The notes under the pieces are model-generated. The model was not told the origin of the DNA, searched no databases, and was given only the letters and a program-made list of their open reading frames with translations. A DNA stretch of 64,000 bases, from assembly GCF_007050985.1 (NCBI RefSeq), contig NZ_VHSF01000001.1, positions 1,364,001-1,428,000 of the forward strand, given 5' to 3'. Numbering within the stretch: position 1 is the stretch's first letter; each line of letters starts with the position of its first letter. Source of the stretch: Christiangramia sabulilitoris (lineage in GTDB: Bacteria; Bacteroidota; Bacteroidia; Flavobacteriales; Flavobacteriaceae). Positions 18,340-27,374 of this stretch are shown here, piece by piece. The position numbers were made by a program, and so were the translations under genes.

Positions 18340-19590
18340 CTAAAATATCCCTCTGAATACGGTGATTAAATTTTCTACCTCCTCTATGGTGTTGTAATGT
18401 ACCAGGCTTACCCTAACCACACCATTTTTGTCTTCAAGATCCAGAGCCTGTATCAGCTTTTTTGCATAAAAATCACCGAACCTTATTCCAATACCGTGCT
18501 GGTCCACCTTTTCTACTATCTCATCACTTTTAAAGTCTCTGTGAATAAAGGAGATGGTAGGTACCCTAAGTATGGCATCTGCACTTGAAATCCCTATGAT
18601 CTGAATTTCCGGAATTCCTTTGAGATAAGATAGGAGTAGTGCCGCGATCTTTTCTTCATGAGCCCCTATGAGTTCATAGGCAGAGGATAATCTGCCCGAA
18701 AAGCTTAGGTCATCCCCGTTAAAATGATGCCTGTACATTTCTTCGTAATAATCAATGATGCCCTGGAGGCCATAGGTGAGTTCAAAATTGAAATTTCCCG
18801 GCTGTAATTTATAGGGAACAGACTCTTTTCCTATAAAATAGTGATTGAGGGAATCAAGCTTGCTAAGCTCATTATATTTTCCAAACATCACTGCCAGGTG
18901 CGGGCCATACGTCTTATACCAGCTGAAAGTATAGAAATCTGCGTCCAGATCACGCACATCTACTTTTCTATGCGGTGCAAATGCCACCCCATCTACACAG
19001 ATAAGAGCTCCGGCTTCATGTACGGCCGAGGCAATTTTCTTTATTGGGTTTATAGTGCCCAGAACGTTAGAAGTATGCGTTACCGCCACCAATCTGGTGC
19101 GATTGGTCATTAATTTTTTCAGTTCTGATATTTCAAGTTCCAGGCTTTTCCGGTTCACCTGCCAGATTTTTATATTAAAACCTTTTTCCTGCAGATCTTT
19201 CCATGGAGAAACATTGGCCTCGTGATCTGTATCTGTGACTATGATCTCATCGCCCTCCTGCCATTGTTGACTAATGGTTAGGCTTAAAATTCTTAGCAAC
19301 ATAGTGGTGGAAGAACCAATTACGATCTCTTCATCCCGGGAAGCGTTAACAAGAGCGGCTATTCCTGTGGTAACCTGCTTTAGTTTTTCGCCTGCCTCTG
19401 CAGATATCTTATTTGAAGCGCCCAATTGAACATTATAGTTTAGCATATATTCACTAATGCGATCTATAACCTTGCCCAAAACCTGGGATCCACCCGCATT
19501 ATCCATAAAAGTAAAACCTTTGCCAAGTGCCGGGAATTGTGTTCGGGTAAAATCCAGGTCTAATGTTTTATTCCTAACCTCTGTTTTCAT
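18340..19590 (-). CDS. Class V aminotransferase / cysteine-desulfurase-like protein
   Basis: The 416-residue PLP enzyme has a class V fold. It starts DLDFTRTQFPALGKGFTFMDN, has VAVTHTSNVLGTINPI and CVDGVAFAPHRKVDV, and the likely PLP lysine is in FYTFSWYKTYGPHLAVM (near 230). The C-terminus ends in GIGIRFGDFYAKKLIQ and VRVSLVHYNTIEEVE, as in the VC1184-type subfamily of cysteine desulfurase relatives. The active-site Cys loop of SufS/IscS is not recognisable, so sulfur transfer is doubtful and an aminotransferase or lyase role may be nearer. There are no suf genes nearby. Confidence 0.87.
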   Translation of the reverse strand: MKTEVRNKTLDLDFTRTQFPALGKGFTFMDNAGGSQVLGKVIDRISEYMLNYNVQLGASNKISAEAGEKLKQVTTGIAALVNASRDEEIVIGSSTTMLLRILSLTISQQWQEGDEIIVTDTDHEANVSPWKDLQEKGFNIKIWQVNRKSLELEISELKKLMTNRTRLVAVTHTSNVLGTINPIKKIASAVHEAGALICVDGVAFAPHRKVDVRDLDADFYTFSWYKTYGPHLAVMFGKYNELSKLDSLNHYFIGKESVPYKLQPGNFNFELTYGLQGIIDYYEEMYRHHFNGDDLSFSGRLSSAYELIGAHEEKIAALLLSYLKGIPEIQIIGISSADAILRVPTISFIHRDFKSDEIVEKVDQHGIGIRFGDFYAKKLIQALDLEDKNGVVRVSLVHYNTIEEVENLITVFRGIF

Positions 19591-19732
19591 GGATAATTAA
19601 AATTTAAGTGCGGGATCAATTTTACCGGCCAAGGTAATAATTTTCTATTTTCTTATTTTCTATTTTTAACTATTGAAAATCAGTCTTATACGAAAAAAGT
19701 TATAAATTTAAACTCCACTAAAATTAAGCGTC

Positions 19733-20554
19733 ATGTTGAGAAAAAAGTATTTTCACGTAGCGCTCCAAATCATCTTTTGCTATTGTTTATTAATTAATCT
19801 TACTTCCTGTGCGCCAGATGAAAGGGCGAGTACAGATGCTGATCTTTTAAAATTAGATCTTAAGACTGCGAATGCATCCGGGGAAAAAGTAAATCACTAT
19901 TACGGTACTACCAGGCCATTTGGCAAGGGAGTGGTACGTAGTGTGGTTACTTTGGATAGTGAAGATAATCCCGTTGCAATGGGGGTAATTTTTTCTGAAA
20001 AAGCCCTGTTACATCCGGGTACAGAAGATGTAAACATCACTCTGGACCTCCACCCCAAAGCCAGGGGTATGGTGGTGGACCACATAGATTTTGGATACCA
20101 TCCCCATGGTCACGCCGGCCCGGGTTTTATGAAAGAGCACTTTGATTTCCATTTTTACTGGATTACTGAAGAAGAAAAACTAAGTATTCCGTTTATTATT
20201 GATAACGGCCCTGCGGCAGATCTGCCACCGGCGCAATACTGGCCGGAAGGCTATGTATATGATCCGGTTACCGTTCCCCAAATGGGAAGACACTGGATAA
20301 CCGAAGAACAGGCAGCTTCAGAAGAATTCGATGAAACTTTTATCTATGGATCATATAATTCTGAATTCACCTTTTATGAACCTATGATCACCATGGAATA
20401 TCTAACGGCGGGGAATTTTGAAAGTTCTTATCCAATAACTTCTTTAGAAGGTTATGCTATTCCCGGTTATTATGCGAATTCTTATGAAATTAAATTTGAT
20501 CCGGTTAAAAAGCAGTATAGCATTATGCTTACCAACATGACCTGGAAGGAATAA
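19733..20554 (+). CDS. Lipoprotein with TTHB210-like (DUF5602-type) domain
   Basis: The 273-residue protein has an N-terminal hydrophobic segment ending in NLTSC (Cys26). The rest is a single domain rich in His around 115-150: HIDFGYHPHGHAGPGF and EHFDFHFYWITEEE. These match the pattern of the DUF5602/TTHB210-like family, where clustered His residues suggest metal binding. A second part (PVTVPQMGRHWITEEQ, FIYGSYNSEFTFYEPM) is also typical. The substrate and role are unknown. It is a monocistronic gene, followed by the hairpin at 20570. Confidence 0.75.
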   Translation: MLRKKYFHVALQIIFCYCLLINLTSCAPDERASTDADLLKLDLKTANASGEKVNHYYGTTRPFGKGVVRSVVTLDSEDNPVAMGVIFSEKALLHPGTEDVNITLDLHPKARGMVVDHIDFGYHPHGHAGPGFMKEHFDFHFYWITEEEKLSIPFIIDNGPAADLPPAQYWPEGYVYDPVTVPQMGRHWITEEQAASEEFDETFIYGSYNSEFTFYEPMITMEYLTAGNFESSYPITSLEGYAIPGYYANSYEIKFDPVKKQYSIMLTNMTWKE

Positions 20555-20569
20555 ACAGCTAACATACAA

Positions 20570-20600
20570 ACAGAGCTACCTCAATGGGTAGCTCTGTTTT
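20570..20600 (+). terminator. Terminator after the DUF5602-type gene
   Basis: ACAGAGCTACC (20570-20580) and GGTAGCTCTGT (20587-20597) form an 11-bp perfect stem with a 6-nt loop, followed by TTTATT. It lies between convergent genes. Confidence 0.85.
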
Positions 20601-20635
20601 ATTCAGTGAAGATCTGCAGATGAGGATCTTTTACT

Positions 20636-23008
20636 CTAATTTTTTTCCAGCAAACTTTCGTTAAAAAGTTCCAGTATTCGGCTATACTCATCGGTCCAGC
20701 TGCTTGGTTCTACAAATCCATGACCTTCTACAGGGTAAACTGCTAACTCCCAGTCGTCCTTGCCCAGTTCAATTAAACGCTGCGCCAGCCGGACCACATC
20801 CTGAAATTGCACATTGGTATCTACCATTCCGTGGGCGATCAAAAGATCTCCTTCCAGACCTTCCGCAAAATAAATGGGGGAAGAACGGCGATAAGCTATA
20901 GGGTCTTCCCAGGGCCTGTTCAAAATATTTGAGGTATAGCCATGATTATAATGTGCCCAATCTGTCACCGATCTAAGCGCAGCACCGGCCTTAAATATCT
21001 CTGCGTTGGTGAACATGGCCATAAGGGTAATAAAACCACCATAACTCCCGCCATAAATACCCACCTTCTCCGGGTCGATATTATGATTTTCTATTAGGTA
21101 TTCTACTCCATCCACTTGGTCTGTAAGATCTTTTCCACCCATATGCCTGTAAATACCAGTTCTCCAGTCTCTTCCATAGCCGGCACTGCCACGGTAATCT
21201 ATATCGATCACGGTGTATCCAAGATCTGTGAGAAGATTATGGAACATGTATTCTCTGAAATAACTTGACCACCATTTATGGGCATTCTGGAGATAACCGG
21301 CACCATGAACAAAAACAATAGCAGCATCATTCTTTACGTTCTCTTCAGGCTTATAAAGACGGGCCGGGACCTGAGCTCCATCACGTGCTTTAAAAGTTAC
21401 TAATTGCGGTTCTTTCCAGTTATAAGCCGAAAAGGCTTCAGATTGCCCGCTGGTAAGTTGCTTCGCTTTAGCACCTGCCTTATTCGGCTTGAGGTAGAGT
21501 TCCTCGGGTTTATTTATATAAGAATGCGTGATCGCCAGGTATTTCTCATCGGGGGAGAGTTTTACCTCATTTTTACCTTCCATAGAAGTTAGTTGGGTCA
21601 TTTTTCCTCCCATAACCGGCATCCTGTAGAAATGTCTTTCTCCCGGATGAATTTGGGATGAGGTGAAATACCAGTTTTTCTTATCATTTGAAAGCTGCGG
21701 ATCAAAAACTTCATATTTTCCCGGCGTAAGGTCGGTTTTAACTCCTGTTTCAATATTCAGGATATATAGATGAGAAAAGCCAGACTCTTCACTTTGAAAG
21801 TAAATATGTTTGTTATCTGGCAGCCAGCCTAAAGTTTCATTGCCATAGAACGTATTGCCAATTCCCGGGCCCGCAAGCCAGGCTTCATCCCTTTGTCTTT
21901 CCAGAGTTTTTATTTCTGCCGTATTAAGGTCAATCAGGGCAATCCATCTGTCTTTGTTGTCTTTAGATCTTAAGTTTACCACGGCCTGTTCGCCGTTTTC
22001 AGAAAAATGGATTTGCGAAGGAATGATCTCCCTTGCCTTTTCTTCCCGTTCCACATCCGGGTAATCTGAAACGTAATCTGGCAGGTCCTTTATCCCGGGA
22101 AGTCCCGACAGATCTATCATGAAAACGCTATCTTTTTTAAGATCATAAAGAGCAAGTTCGGCGGAAAATCCTACTTCCCCAACCTTACTGCGTGCCGATA
22201 GATTTTCTGTATATCCGCTTTCATCCACATAATTGGGAACCATGGTTGCCCGGCCACGTTCACGCTCTATAAGACTAAAACCTACAAAATCCCCGGTTGG
22301 AGAAATATTTAAATTTCTTATTTCCTTTCCTGAAAGGTGAAAAACATAGTCGTCTTTCGCTTTTATAGATTCAAGATAAGCTTTGGCGTTTTCCTTATCC
22401 TGTTTTCTCTGGTTTACCACTTCGAGAAGCTTCAGGTTCTCATTTTCCAGCCATTCATGTTTTGCGGAAACTTCCTTTTCTTTTTCTTTCTTTCCTGAAC
22501 CAGTTTTTATATGTGTAAGTTGTTTTAAACTGCCTTTTTTCAGATCGTATAAAAAAGCATTATTGTCGGCTTCAAAAGAGATGATATTTTCATTTCTCAT
22601 GAATTTCGCATCCCTGATATAAAAAGGAAGGTCCAGTAATACTGTCTTCTCACGAGTTCTCATATCATAAATAAAAAGATCACCATCATCTGAGAAGATC
22701 ATTTTTGATCGTGAACTGTTAAAGTCGCCCCGATTTGGTATCAGGTCTCTTTTTTCCTTTGCAGAAACCAAAAGGATCTTATCAGGATTTTTCAGGTTGA
22801 TGCGATGCAGGGAATCTGCAGGGTGATCTTCAGGATTGTAATCAAAATAAATATTTTCACTGTGTATACCCCATTTAACATTACTGGGGAAAGTTCCCAT
22901 CCACCGGGTATCCTGCATGATCTTTTCTACGCTAAGTTCAGAGGACTGACTAAAACTGTGAAGGGAGCAGGATAAAAAAAGTACGAAAACAGATAAATAT
23001 CTTAACAT
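20636..23008 (-). CDS. S9 family prolyl oligopeptidase / dipeptidyl peptidase
   Basis: The 790-residue exported serine peptidase has a signal peptide (MLRYLSVFVLFLSCSLHSFSQ). The N-terminal two-thirds is a beta-propeller of WD40/DPP-type repeats (for example IYFQSEESGFSHLYILNIETG). The C-terminal alpha/beta hydrolase has the nucleophile motif IYGGSYGGF (Ser655), Asp730 in MVDTNVQ and His763 in EGHGF, so the triad is complete. DYRGSAGYGRDWRTG is also typical of the family. It probably trims peptides from the N-terminus in the periplasm or at the surface. A promoter box was not identified. The M28 peptidase gene at 23155 is divergent, and the two may serve protein scavenging together. Confidence 0.93.
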   Translation of the reverse strand: MLRYLSVFVLFLSCSLHSFSQSSELSVEKIMQDTRWMGTFPSNVKWGIHSENIYFDYNPEDHPADSLHRINLKNPDKILLVSAKEKRDLIPNRGDFNSSRSKMIFSDDGDLFIYDMRTREKTVLLDLPFYIRDAKFMRNENIISFEADNNAFLYDLKKGSLKQLTHIKTGSGKKEKEKEVSAKHEWLENENLKLLEVVNQRKQDKENAKAYLESIKAKDDYVFHLSGKEIRNLNISPTGDFVGFSLIERERGRATMVPNYVDESGYTENLSARSKVGEVGFSAELALYDLKKDSVFMIDLSGLPGIKDLPDYVSDYPDVEREEKAREIIPSQIHFSENGEQAVVNLRSKDNKDRWIALIDLNTAEIKTLERQRDEAWLAGPGIGNTFYGNETLGWLPDNKHIYFQSEESGFSHLYILNIETGVKTDLTPGKYEVFDPQLSNDKKNWYFTSSQIHPGERHFYRMPVMGGKMTQLTSMEGKNEVKLSPDEKYLAITHSYINKPEELYLKPNKAGAKAKQLTSGQSEAFSAYNWKEPQLVTFKARDGAQVPARLYKPEENVKNDAAIVFVHGAGYLQNAHKWWSSYFREYMFHNLLTDLGYTVIDIDYRGSAGYGRDWRTGIYRHMGGKDLTDQVDGVEYLIENHNIDPEKVGIYGGSYGGFITLMAMFTNAEIFKAGAALRSVTDWAHYNHGYTSNILNRPWEDPIAYRRSSPIYFAEGLEGDLLIAHGMVDTNVQFQDVVRLAQRLIELGKDDWELAVYPVEGHGFVEPSSWTDEYSRILELFNESLLEKN

Positions 23009-23154
23009 AATTTGAAGGCTCTGGTATTAAAAGATCGCCAAGATAAATAAAATTGGATCGTAATTTAAACTATAACAGCTTATAAAGGTCTAAAACGAAT
23101 AGTAACCTATATTAGCAGGAATGCAAAAAACTAAATCAACTAAACCTTTTTTTT

Positions 23155-24711
23155 ATGACCAATAAATTGAATGCAGTATTGGTACTGCTCTTATTTACGA
23201 TTTTCCAGGTCTCTGCACAAGATCACCAGGAAATGGTGGAAAAGATTGTGGCAGAAACTAATAAAAATTCTCAATTAGAAAATCTGGCGCATGAGCTGCT
23301 GGATGTGGTAGGACCTCGTTTGGTGGGAACGCCTCAAATGAAAAATGCCCATAACTGGGCGGTGAAAAAATATAACAGTTGGGATATAGCTGCCAGGAAT
23401 GAAGAATGGGGAAAATGGAAAGGCTGGGAACGTGGAATCACTCACGTAGACCTTATCTCGCCAAGAATTCAAAGCCTGGAGGCCAGACAACTAGCCTGGA
23501 GCCCTTCCACCGGGAAAAAACCGGTATCTGCAGAGGTTATTATTTTACCTGCAGCTAAAGATTCCCTGGATTTTGTAAATAAATTAAATTCTGTCAAGGG
23601 TAAATTTGTGATGATATCGATGCCTCAGCCTTCAGGAAGACCAGATTATAACTGGGAAGAATGGGCAACCAAAGAATCATTTGAAAAAATGAAAACAGAG
23701 CGTGACTCATTGGATAAACTTTGGGATCAAAGATTAAGAAATACAGGTTTATCCAGAAAGGAATTAGCAAGAGCTCTCGAAGATGCCGGTGCTGAGGGAA
23801 TTATTTCTTCCTGTTGGTCCAGAGGATTTGGAGTGAATAAGGTTTTTTCTGCGTATACAAAAGAAGTTCCCACAATAGATGTTTCCCTTGAGGATTATGG
23901 TTTGTTGTACAGGCTGGCAGAAAATGGTGATAAACCGGAGATAAGGGTGCTTGCAGAATCTACAGAACTTGGAGAAATGCCAACCTTTAATACTATCGCA
24001 GAGATAAAAGGAACAGAAAAACCTGAAGAATATGTGATTCTTTCTGCCCACTTTGATAGCTGGGATGGAGCTACAGGGGCGACAGATAATGGTACAGGTA
24101 CTATCGTAATGATGGAAACCATGCGAATTCTGAAAAAACTTTATCCTAACCCAAAACGAACCATCCTGGTAGGCCATTGGGGAAGTGAAGAACAGGGATT
24201 AAATGGTTCCCGTGCTTTTGTGAAAGATCATCCGGAAATAGTTGACAATGTTCAGGCACTTTTCAATCAGGATAACGGAACCGGTAGAGTTGTAAATATC
24301 TCTGGTAATGGATTCCTGAATGCCTATGACTATTTAGGGAGCTGGTTATATGAAGTCCCGCAGGAGGTAAGCAGGCATATAGAAACCAATTTTCCGGGCT
24401 CTCCGGGAAGAGGAGGATCAGATTATGCCGCGTTTGTTGCTGCAGGTGCTCCCGCCTTCAATCTTAGTTCTCTTAGCTGGGATTACTGGAATTATACCTG
24501 GCATACAAATAGAGACACCTATGATAAGATCGTTTTCGACGATGTGAGAAATAATGTAATCCTAACGGCTGTACTTGCTTATATGGCAAGTGAAGATCCC
24601 GATAAAACTTCGAGGGAGAAGATTAATTTACCTGTGAGCAGAAGGACCGGCGAAAAAATGTCCTGGCCAGAGCCAAGAGATGCCGAGCGGGCAGGAATGC
24701 TTGAAGATTAA
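23155..24711 (+). CDS. M28 family zinc metallopeptidase
   Basis: The 518-residue exported aminopeptidase-type enzyme has a signal peptide ending VSAQ. A PA-like inserted region (about 105-270) is followed by the M28 catalytic domain. The zinc ligands are recognisable: His299 in SAHFDSWD, Asp in GATDNGTG, Glu pair in GSEEQGLNGS, Asp in NQDNGTG and His in YTWHTNRDTYD. All expected metal and catalytic residues are present. The likely job is release of amino acids from peptides outside the cytoplasm. The gene is divergent from the S9 peptidase at 20636. Its 3' end faces the DUF3095 gene, and the two share a hairpin. Confidence 0.93.
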   Translation: MTNKLNAVLVLLLFTIFQVSAQDHQEMVEKIVAETNKNSQLENLAHELLDVVGPRLVGTPQMKNAHNWAVKKYNSWDIAARNEEWGKWKGWERGITHVDLISPRIQSLEARQLAWSPSTGKKPVSAEVIILPAAKDSLDFVNKLNSVKGKFVMISMPQPSGRPDYNWEEWATKESFEKMKTERDSLDKLWDQRLRNTGLSRKELARALEDAGAEGIISSCWSRGFGVNKVFSAYTKEVPTIDVSLEDYGLLYRLAENGDKPEIRVLAESTELGEMPTFNTIAEIKGTEKPEEYVILSAHFDSWDGATGATDNGTGTIVMMETMRILKKLYPNPKRTILVGHWGSEEQGLNGSRAFVKDHPEIVDNVQALFNQDNGTGRVVNISGNGFLNAYDYLGSWLYEVPQEVSRHIETNFPGSPGRGGSDYAAFVAAGAPAFNLSSLSWDYWNYTWHTNRDTYDKIVFDDVRNNVILTAVLAYMASEDPDKTSREKINLPVSRRTGEKMSWPEPRDAERAGMLED

Positions 24712-24721
24712 GATTTAACAC

Positions 24722-24765
24722 AGGCAGCTAATTATGAAATTTTGCTTTCAGGTGGTTAGCTGCCT
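24722..24765. terminator. Shared hairpin between convergent genes
   Basis: AGGCAGCTAA (24722-24731) and TTAGCTGCCT (24756-24765) pair perfectly over 10 bp around a 24-nt loop. The left arm contains the stop codon of the DUF3095 gene, so the hairpin overlaps coding DNA. The T-run is weak on both strands. Confidence 0.55.
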
Positions 24766-25882
24766 TTGTATAACCACCATTGCCGCCATCTACAAAATGT
24801 ATATGCTGGTCTGTGCTCATGTCCTTCACATAACAGGACATGATACTCTCCCCGCTAACGTGATATCCATATTTTATCAAGCCTTTCTGTTCCAGCATAT
24901 CGAGATACCTAATCAACCTCTTACGCTGTTTGCTGTTTCCTGTGATCACGGTATTTATCCGGCCGTCCAGGGTAAGATTATCTGAAAGTTCTACTAATTT
25001 CTGAAGGTAGCTTTTGCCGGCACTGGTATTCCTTAGATATAATTCTCCAAAATTGGCAATCATAAAACTTTTAATAAAGGTTCCCAGATCCCATCTCCCG
25101 AGTTTTGTCTTCATTTCATCCTTGATCCTTTGTAAACCCGCTTTGATCTTAAGTCTTTGCACACTAATGGGTTTTCTATGATCTGCAGAGCCATAAATCT
25201 CGTCTATGGCCATCATTACCTTAGAATATCTGCTTGAATAATCTGTTTCACCACAACCGGTAACAATTAAACTAAGTACCTCCTGGTCACTATCAGGTGG
25301 TTTTATTTTATCCCATTTGCATTCCATCCCATCAAGATTCAGGGGAGTTTCGTCCACAACAATATCCTGAACGATTCCATTATGTTTGATCCTGTCTTCA
25401 GCATACTGGAGACCGTACCCGAGAACTACAGGTATATTCAGGACGTGGTTGGCTTTCACCCTTGCGATCTTGAGATCTACATTTTCGCTATAGATATCTG
25501 ATACGCTTACGCTGCCTATAGACAGGTTGAAGCCGAAATTCTTTTCGGCGTTCTTATGGTGTTTTTTCAGAGCGGCAAGCGATTTTTCCCGGATAACTTC
25601 AGGAATAAGAAAGGTAGCGCCGTCACCTCCAAAAAAGAAGGGGACATTTATATCGTTGGCATCTGCCAGATTTAGAACCGCCACTACACAGCCTGTAGCC
25701 ACCAGATTTACCTGATGATGTTTACCATTTTGTACGGCCTGGGTCGAATTGCGAATATCTGCTACCAGGATATGCCAGTCACCAGGAATTTCGGTAAACA
25801 TCTCCCTTTGACTTATCAGGCTGCTAATTGCAATATCCTGAACCTGCAGATCTGAAAAGAAATTAGTATTGGTAGCTTTCAT
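24728..25882 (-). CDS. DUF3095 protein, nucleotide-cyclase-like fold
   Basis: The 384-residue soluble protein fits the DUF3095 family. The N-terminal half reads like a class III adenylate/guanylate cyclase domain. HILVADIRNSTQAVQNGKH (about 36-54) holds the Asp and the I/R-N-S-T that in cyclases is the first metal site, and NVPFFFGGDGATFLI (about 79-93) is the hairpin with the second acidic metal residue. The C-terminal half (about 230-380) is helical and unlike cyclases. Cyclase activity has not been shown for DUF3095 to my knowledge; the fold is inferred from these two motifs. It stands alone and its 3' end overlaps the shared hairpin with the M28 gene. Confidence 0.8.
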   Translation of the reverse strand: MKATNTNFFSDLQVQDIAISSLISQREMFTEIPGDWHILVADIRNSTQAVQNGKHHQVNLVATGCVVAVLNLADANDINVPFFFGGDGATFLIPEVIREKSLAALKKHHKNAEKNFGFNLSIGSVSVSDIYSENVDLKIARVKANHVLNIPVVLGYGLQYAEDRIKHNGIVQDIVVDETPLNLDGMECKWDKIKPPDSDQEVLSLIVTGCGETDYSSRYSKVMMAIDEIYGSADHRKPISVQRLKIKAGLQRIKDEMKTKLGRWDLGTFIKSFMIANFGELYLRNTSAGKSYLQKLVELSDNLTLDGRINTVITGNSKQRKRLIRYLDMLEQKGLIKYGYHVSGESIMSCYVKDMSTDQHIHFVDGGNGGYTKAANHLKAKFHN

Positions 25883-25945
25883 ACATTTTATGTCGCAATC
25901 AAGGCCAGATAATTTCTATTTCATTTCGAGCCGGAAAAAAAATGA

Positions 25946-26308
25946 TTATTTAAGTTCTGCACCAACTGCAATACTGCAGTCATGTCCCGGTTCACCATGC
26001 GGCGGATTGATCTTTGGAGCTGCTTCCCGGAGACGAACCGGAGAACTGTTCATGGGTTGAGTGCTCTGGGCAGCAGTATTTTCAAGTGGAGCTCCAACAG
26101 GCAGATCACAGCGGTGACCTTCTTCTCCATGAGCCGGGTTGTACTTAAGGTCTGAGTTTTTAGCCATATTTTGTTTCAGGTCTTCCGGGGAGGCTTCGCT
26201 GGCAACCGGTTCTTCACTCGTGGTCGTTTTTTCTTCATCCTTGCAGGAAAACAGGCAAACTGATACCATCAGGATCAATAAAAGGGATATACTTTGTAAA
26301 CTTTTCAT
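25946..26308 (-). CDS. Lipoprotein with two NPxHGExGHxC motifs
   Basis: The 120-residue lipoprotein has a signal ending CLFSC (Cys22) and a polar, low-complexity linker. Two copies of one motif follow: NPAHGEEGHRCDLPVGAPL (about 57-75) and NPPHGEPGHDCSIAVGAEL (about 101-119, the very C-terminus). Each holds His, Glu, His and Cys at fixed spacing, which suggests metal or haem binding. I have seen the same motif at the ends of other flavobacterial lipoproteins but know of no assigned function. It lies 33 bp downstream of the DUF1028 gene on the same strand, probably in one transcript. Confidence 0.8.
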   Translation of the reverse strand: MKSLQSISLLLILMVSVCLFSCKDEEKTTTSEEPVASEASPEDLKQNMAKNSDLKYNPAHGEEGHRCDLPVGAPLENTAAQSTQPMNSSPVRLREAAPKINPPHGEPGHDCSIAVGAELK

Positions 26309-26341
26309 AACTATAGCTTTAGACTTATAAATGTATTTAAA

Positions 26342-27325
26342 TTAATCGATTATTTGCCGCAGTTCCTCTTCAGAAATAGTTAGAATTCCTGATGGTGGCA
26401 ACCTGGTGATCATCTCCTTCCAGTTCCTGTCTTCTTTAAAAACCTTCGTAAATATTGGTTTTGCTTCTTCAATTCTTCCGCTGTTGGCTAAGGCCACAGC
26501 TTTCCAGAATTTCATTTCCAGGTTCTCCGGAAACATCTTCTCTGCTGCTCCATATTCGGCCAGAGCTTTTTTCATATCTCCCGCTTCCACGGCAAGATCA
26601 CCCCGGTTCATATGTTCATAGGCACGGGCGACTTTTAACAGCCGCGATAATTCTTTGATAGGCTCTGTATGGTCATCTACCCTAAGGTCTATCTTTTTTT
26701 CTTCCCAGCTATTATCGGTTCGGTCTGGCCCAACTACTATTAAGGCTGCAGATTGTTTTCCCCGAATATCGCCTCCTGCTTCCTGGGCTGCTTTTAATGC
26801 TTCCATGACCCTTTCTGCCAGGGGATATTCTGAAAAGCGAACAAAAGCTTCGGCCATTGCCGGCACCACTTTATCATTTAGCATCATATTTGCCTGGACA
26901 GAAAAGTTTTTCCCTTGCAGATCTTCCGCAGCTTCCACACAATTCTTTCCGGTGAAACCCGAAACATTTCCTTTAGCATCCAAAAAAGCAACCTGTCGGA
27001 AAGCCCGGCCTTCATCTTTTTCTATTAACCTGGTCAAAGCTTCTTCCGCAGGAATCCCATTAGCCATTAATTCCAGGCCCTCGGGACCATAGGCAGGATT
27101 CACAAAAGATTGTGTAGCAACTACTCCAACCCCGGCCTTACCCCAGGAAACAATAGATCCAACTGAAAACCAGTGACTTTGAACCCCGACGGCCATTTCT
27201 CCGGTAACACTATCCCTGGCTACAATACTGTAGGTATGTGCAAAAGCATCTTTTTCTACGCCGATATTTTGAGAGTGAATGGAGGTTATGCTGAAAATTA
27301 ATAGAATAAGAAACGCTCTGCCCAT
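26342..27325 (-). CDS. DUF1028 protein with C-terminal tetratricopeptide-like region
   Basis: The 327-residue exported protein has a signal peptide ending SIHS. Residues about 25-215 form the DUF1028 domain (AHTYSIVARDSVTGEMAVGV, the conserved SHWFSVGSIVSWGKAGVGVVATQ, then PAYGPEGLELM). The family is related in fold to Ntn hydrolases. The last 100 residues contain helical repeats (AVEAGDMKKALAEYGAAEKMF, FWKAVALANSGRIEEAKPIF) like two TPR units. The function is unknown; a secreted hydrolase of peptides or amides is often supposed. It is followed after 33 bp by the NPxHGExGH lipoprotein gene. Confidence 0.88.
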   Translation of the reverse strand: MGRAFLILLIFSITSIHSQNIGVEKDAFAHTYSIVARDSVTGEMAVGVQSHWFSVGSIVSWGKAGVGVVATQSFVNPAYGPEGLELMANGIPAEEALTRLIEKDEGRAFRQVAFLDAKGNVSGFTGKNCVEAAEDLQGKNFSVQANMMLNDKVVPAMAEAFVRFSEYPLAERVMEALKAAQEAGGDIRGKQSAALIVVGPDRTDNSWEEKKIDLRVDDHTEPIKELSRLLKVARAYEHMNRGDLAVEAGDMKKALAEYGAAEKMFPENLEMKFWKAVALANSGRIEEAKPIFTKVFKEDRNWKEMITRLPPSGILTISEEELRQIID

Positions 27326-27374
27326 AATGAGAAATTTTAAGATTGAATAAAGATAAACTTTCCGCGTAAGAATT

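Noticed and set aside
23764-24177. 137-codon minus-strand frame opposite the M28 peptidase
   Set aside because: The plus strand holds the zinc-binding motifs. The antisense peptide is Cys-, Ser- and Phe-rich shadow sequence.
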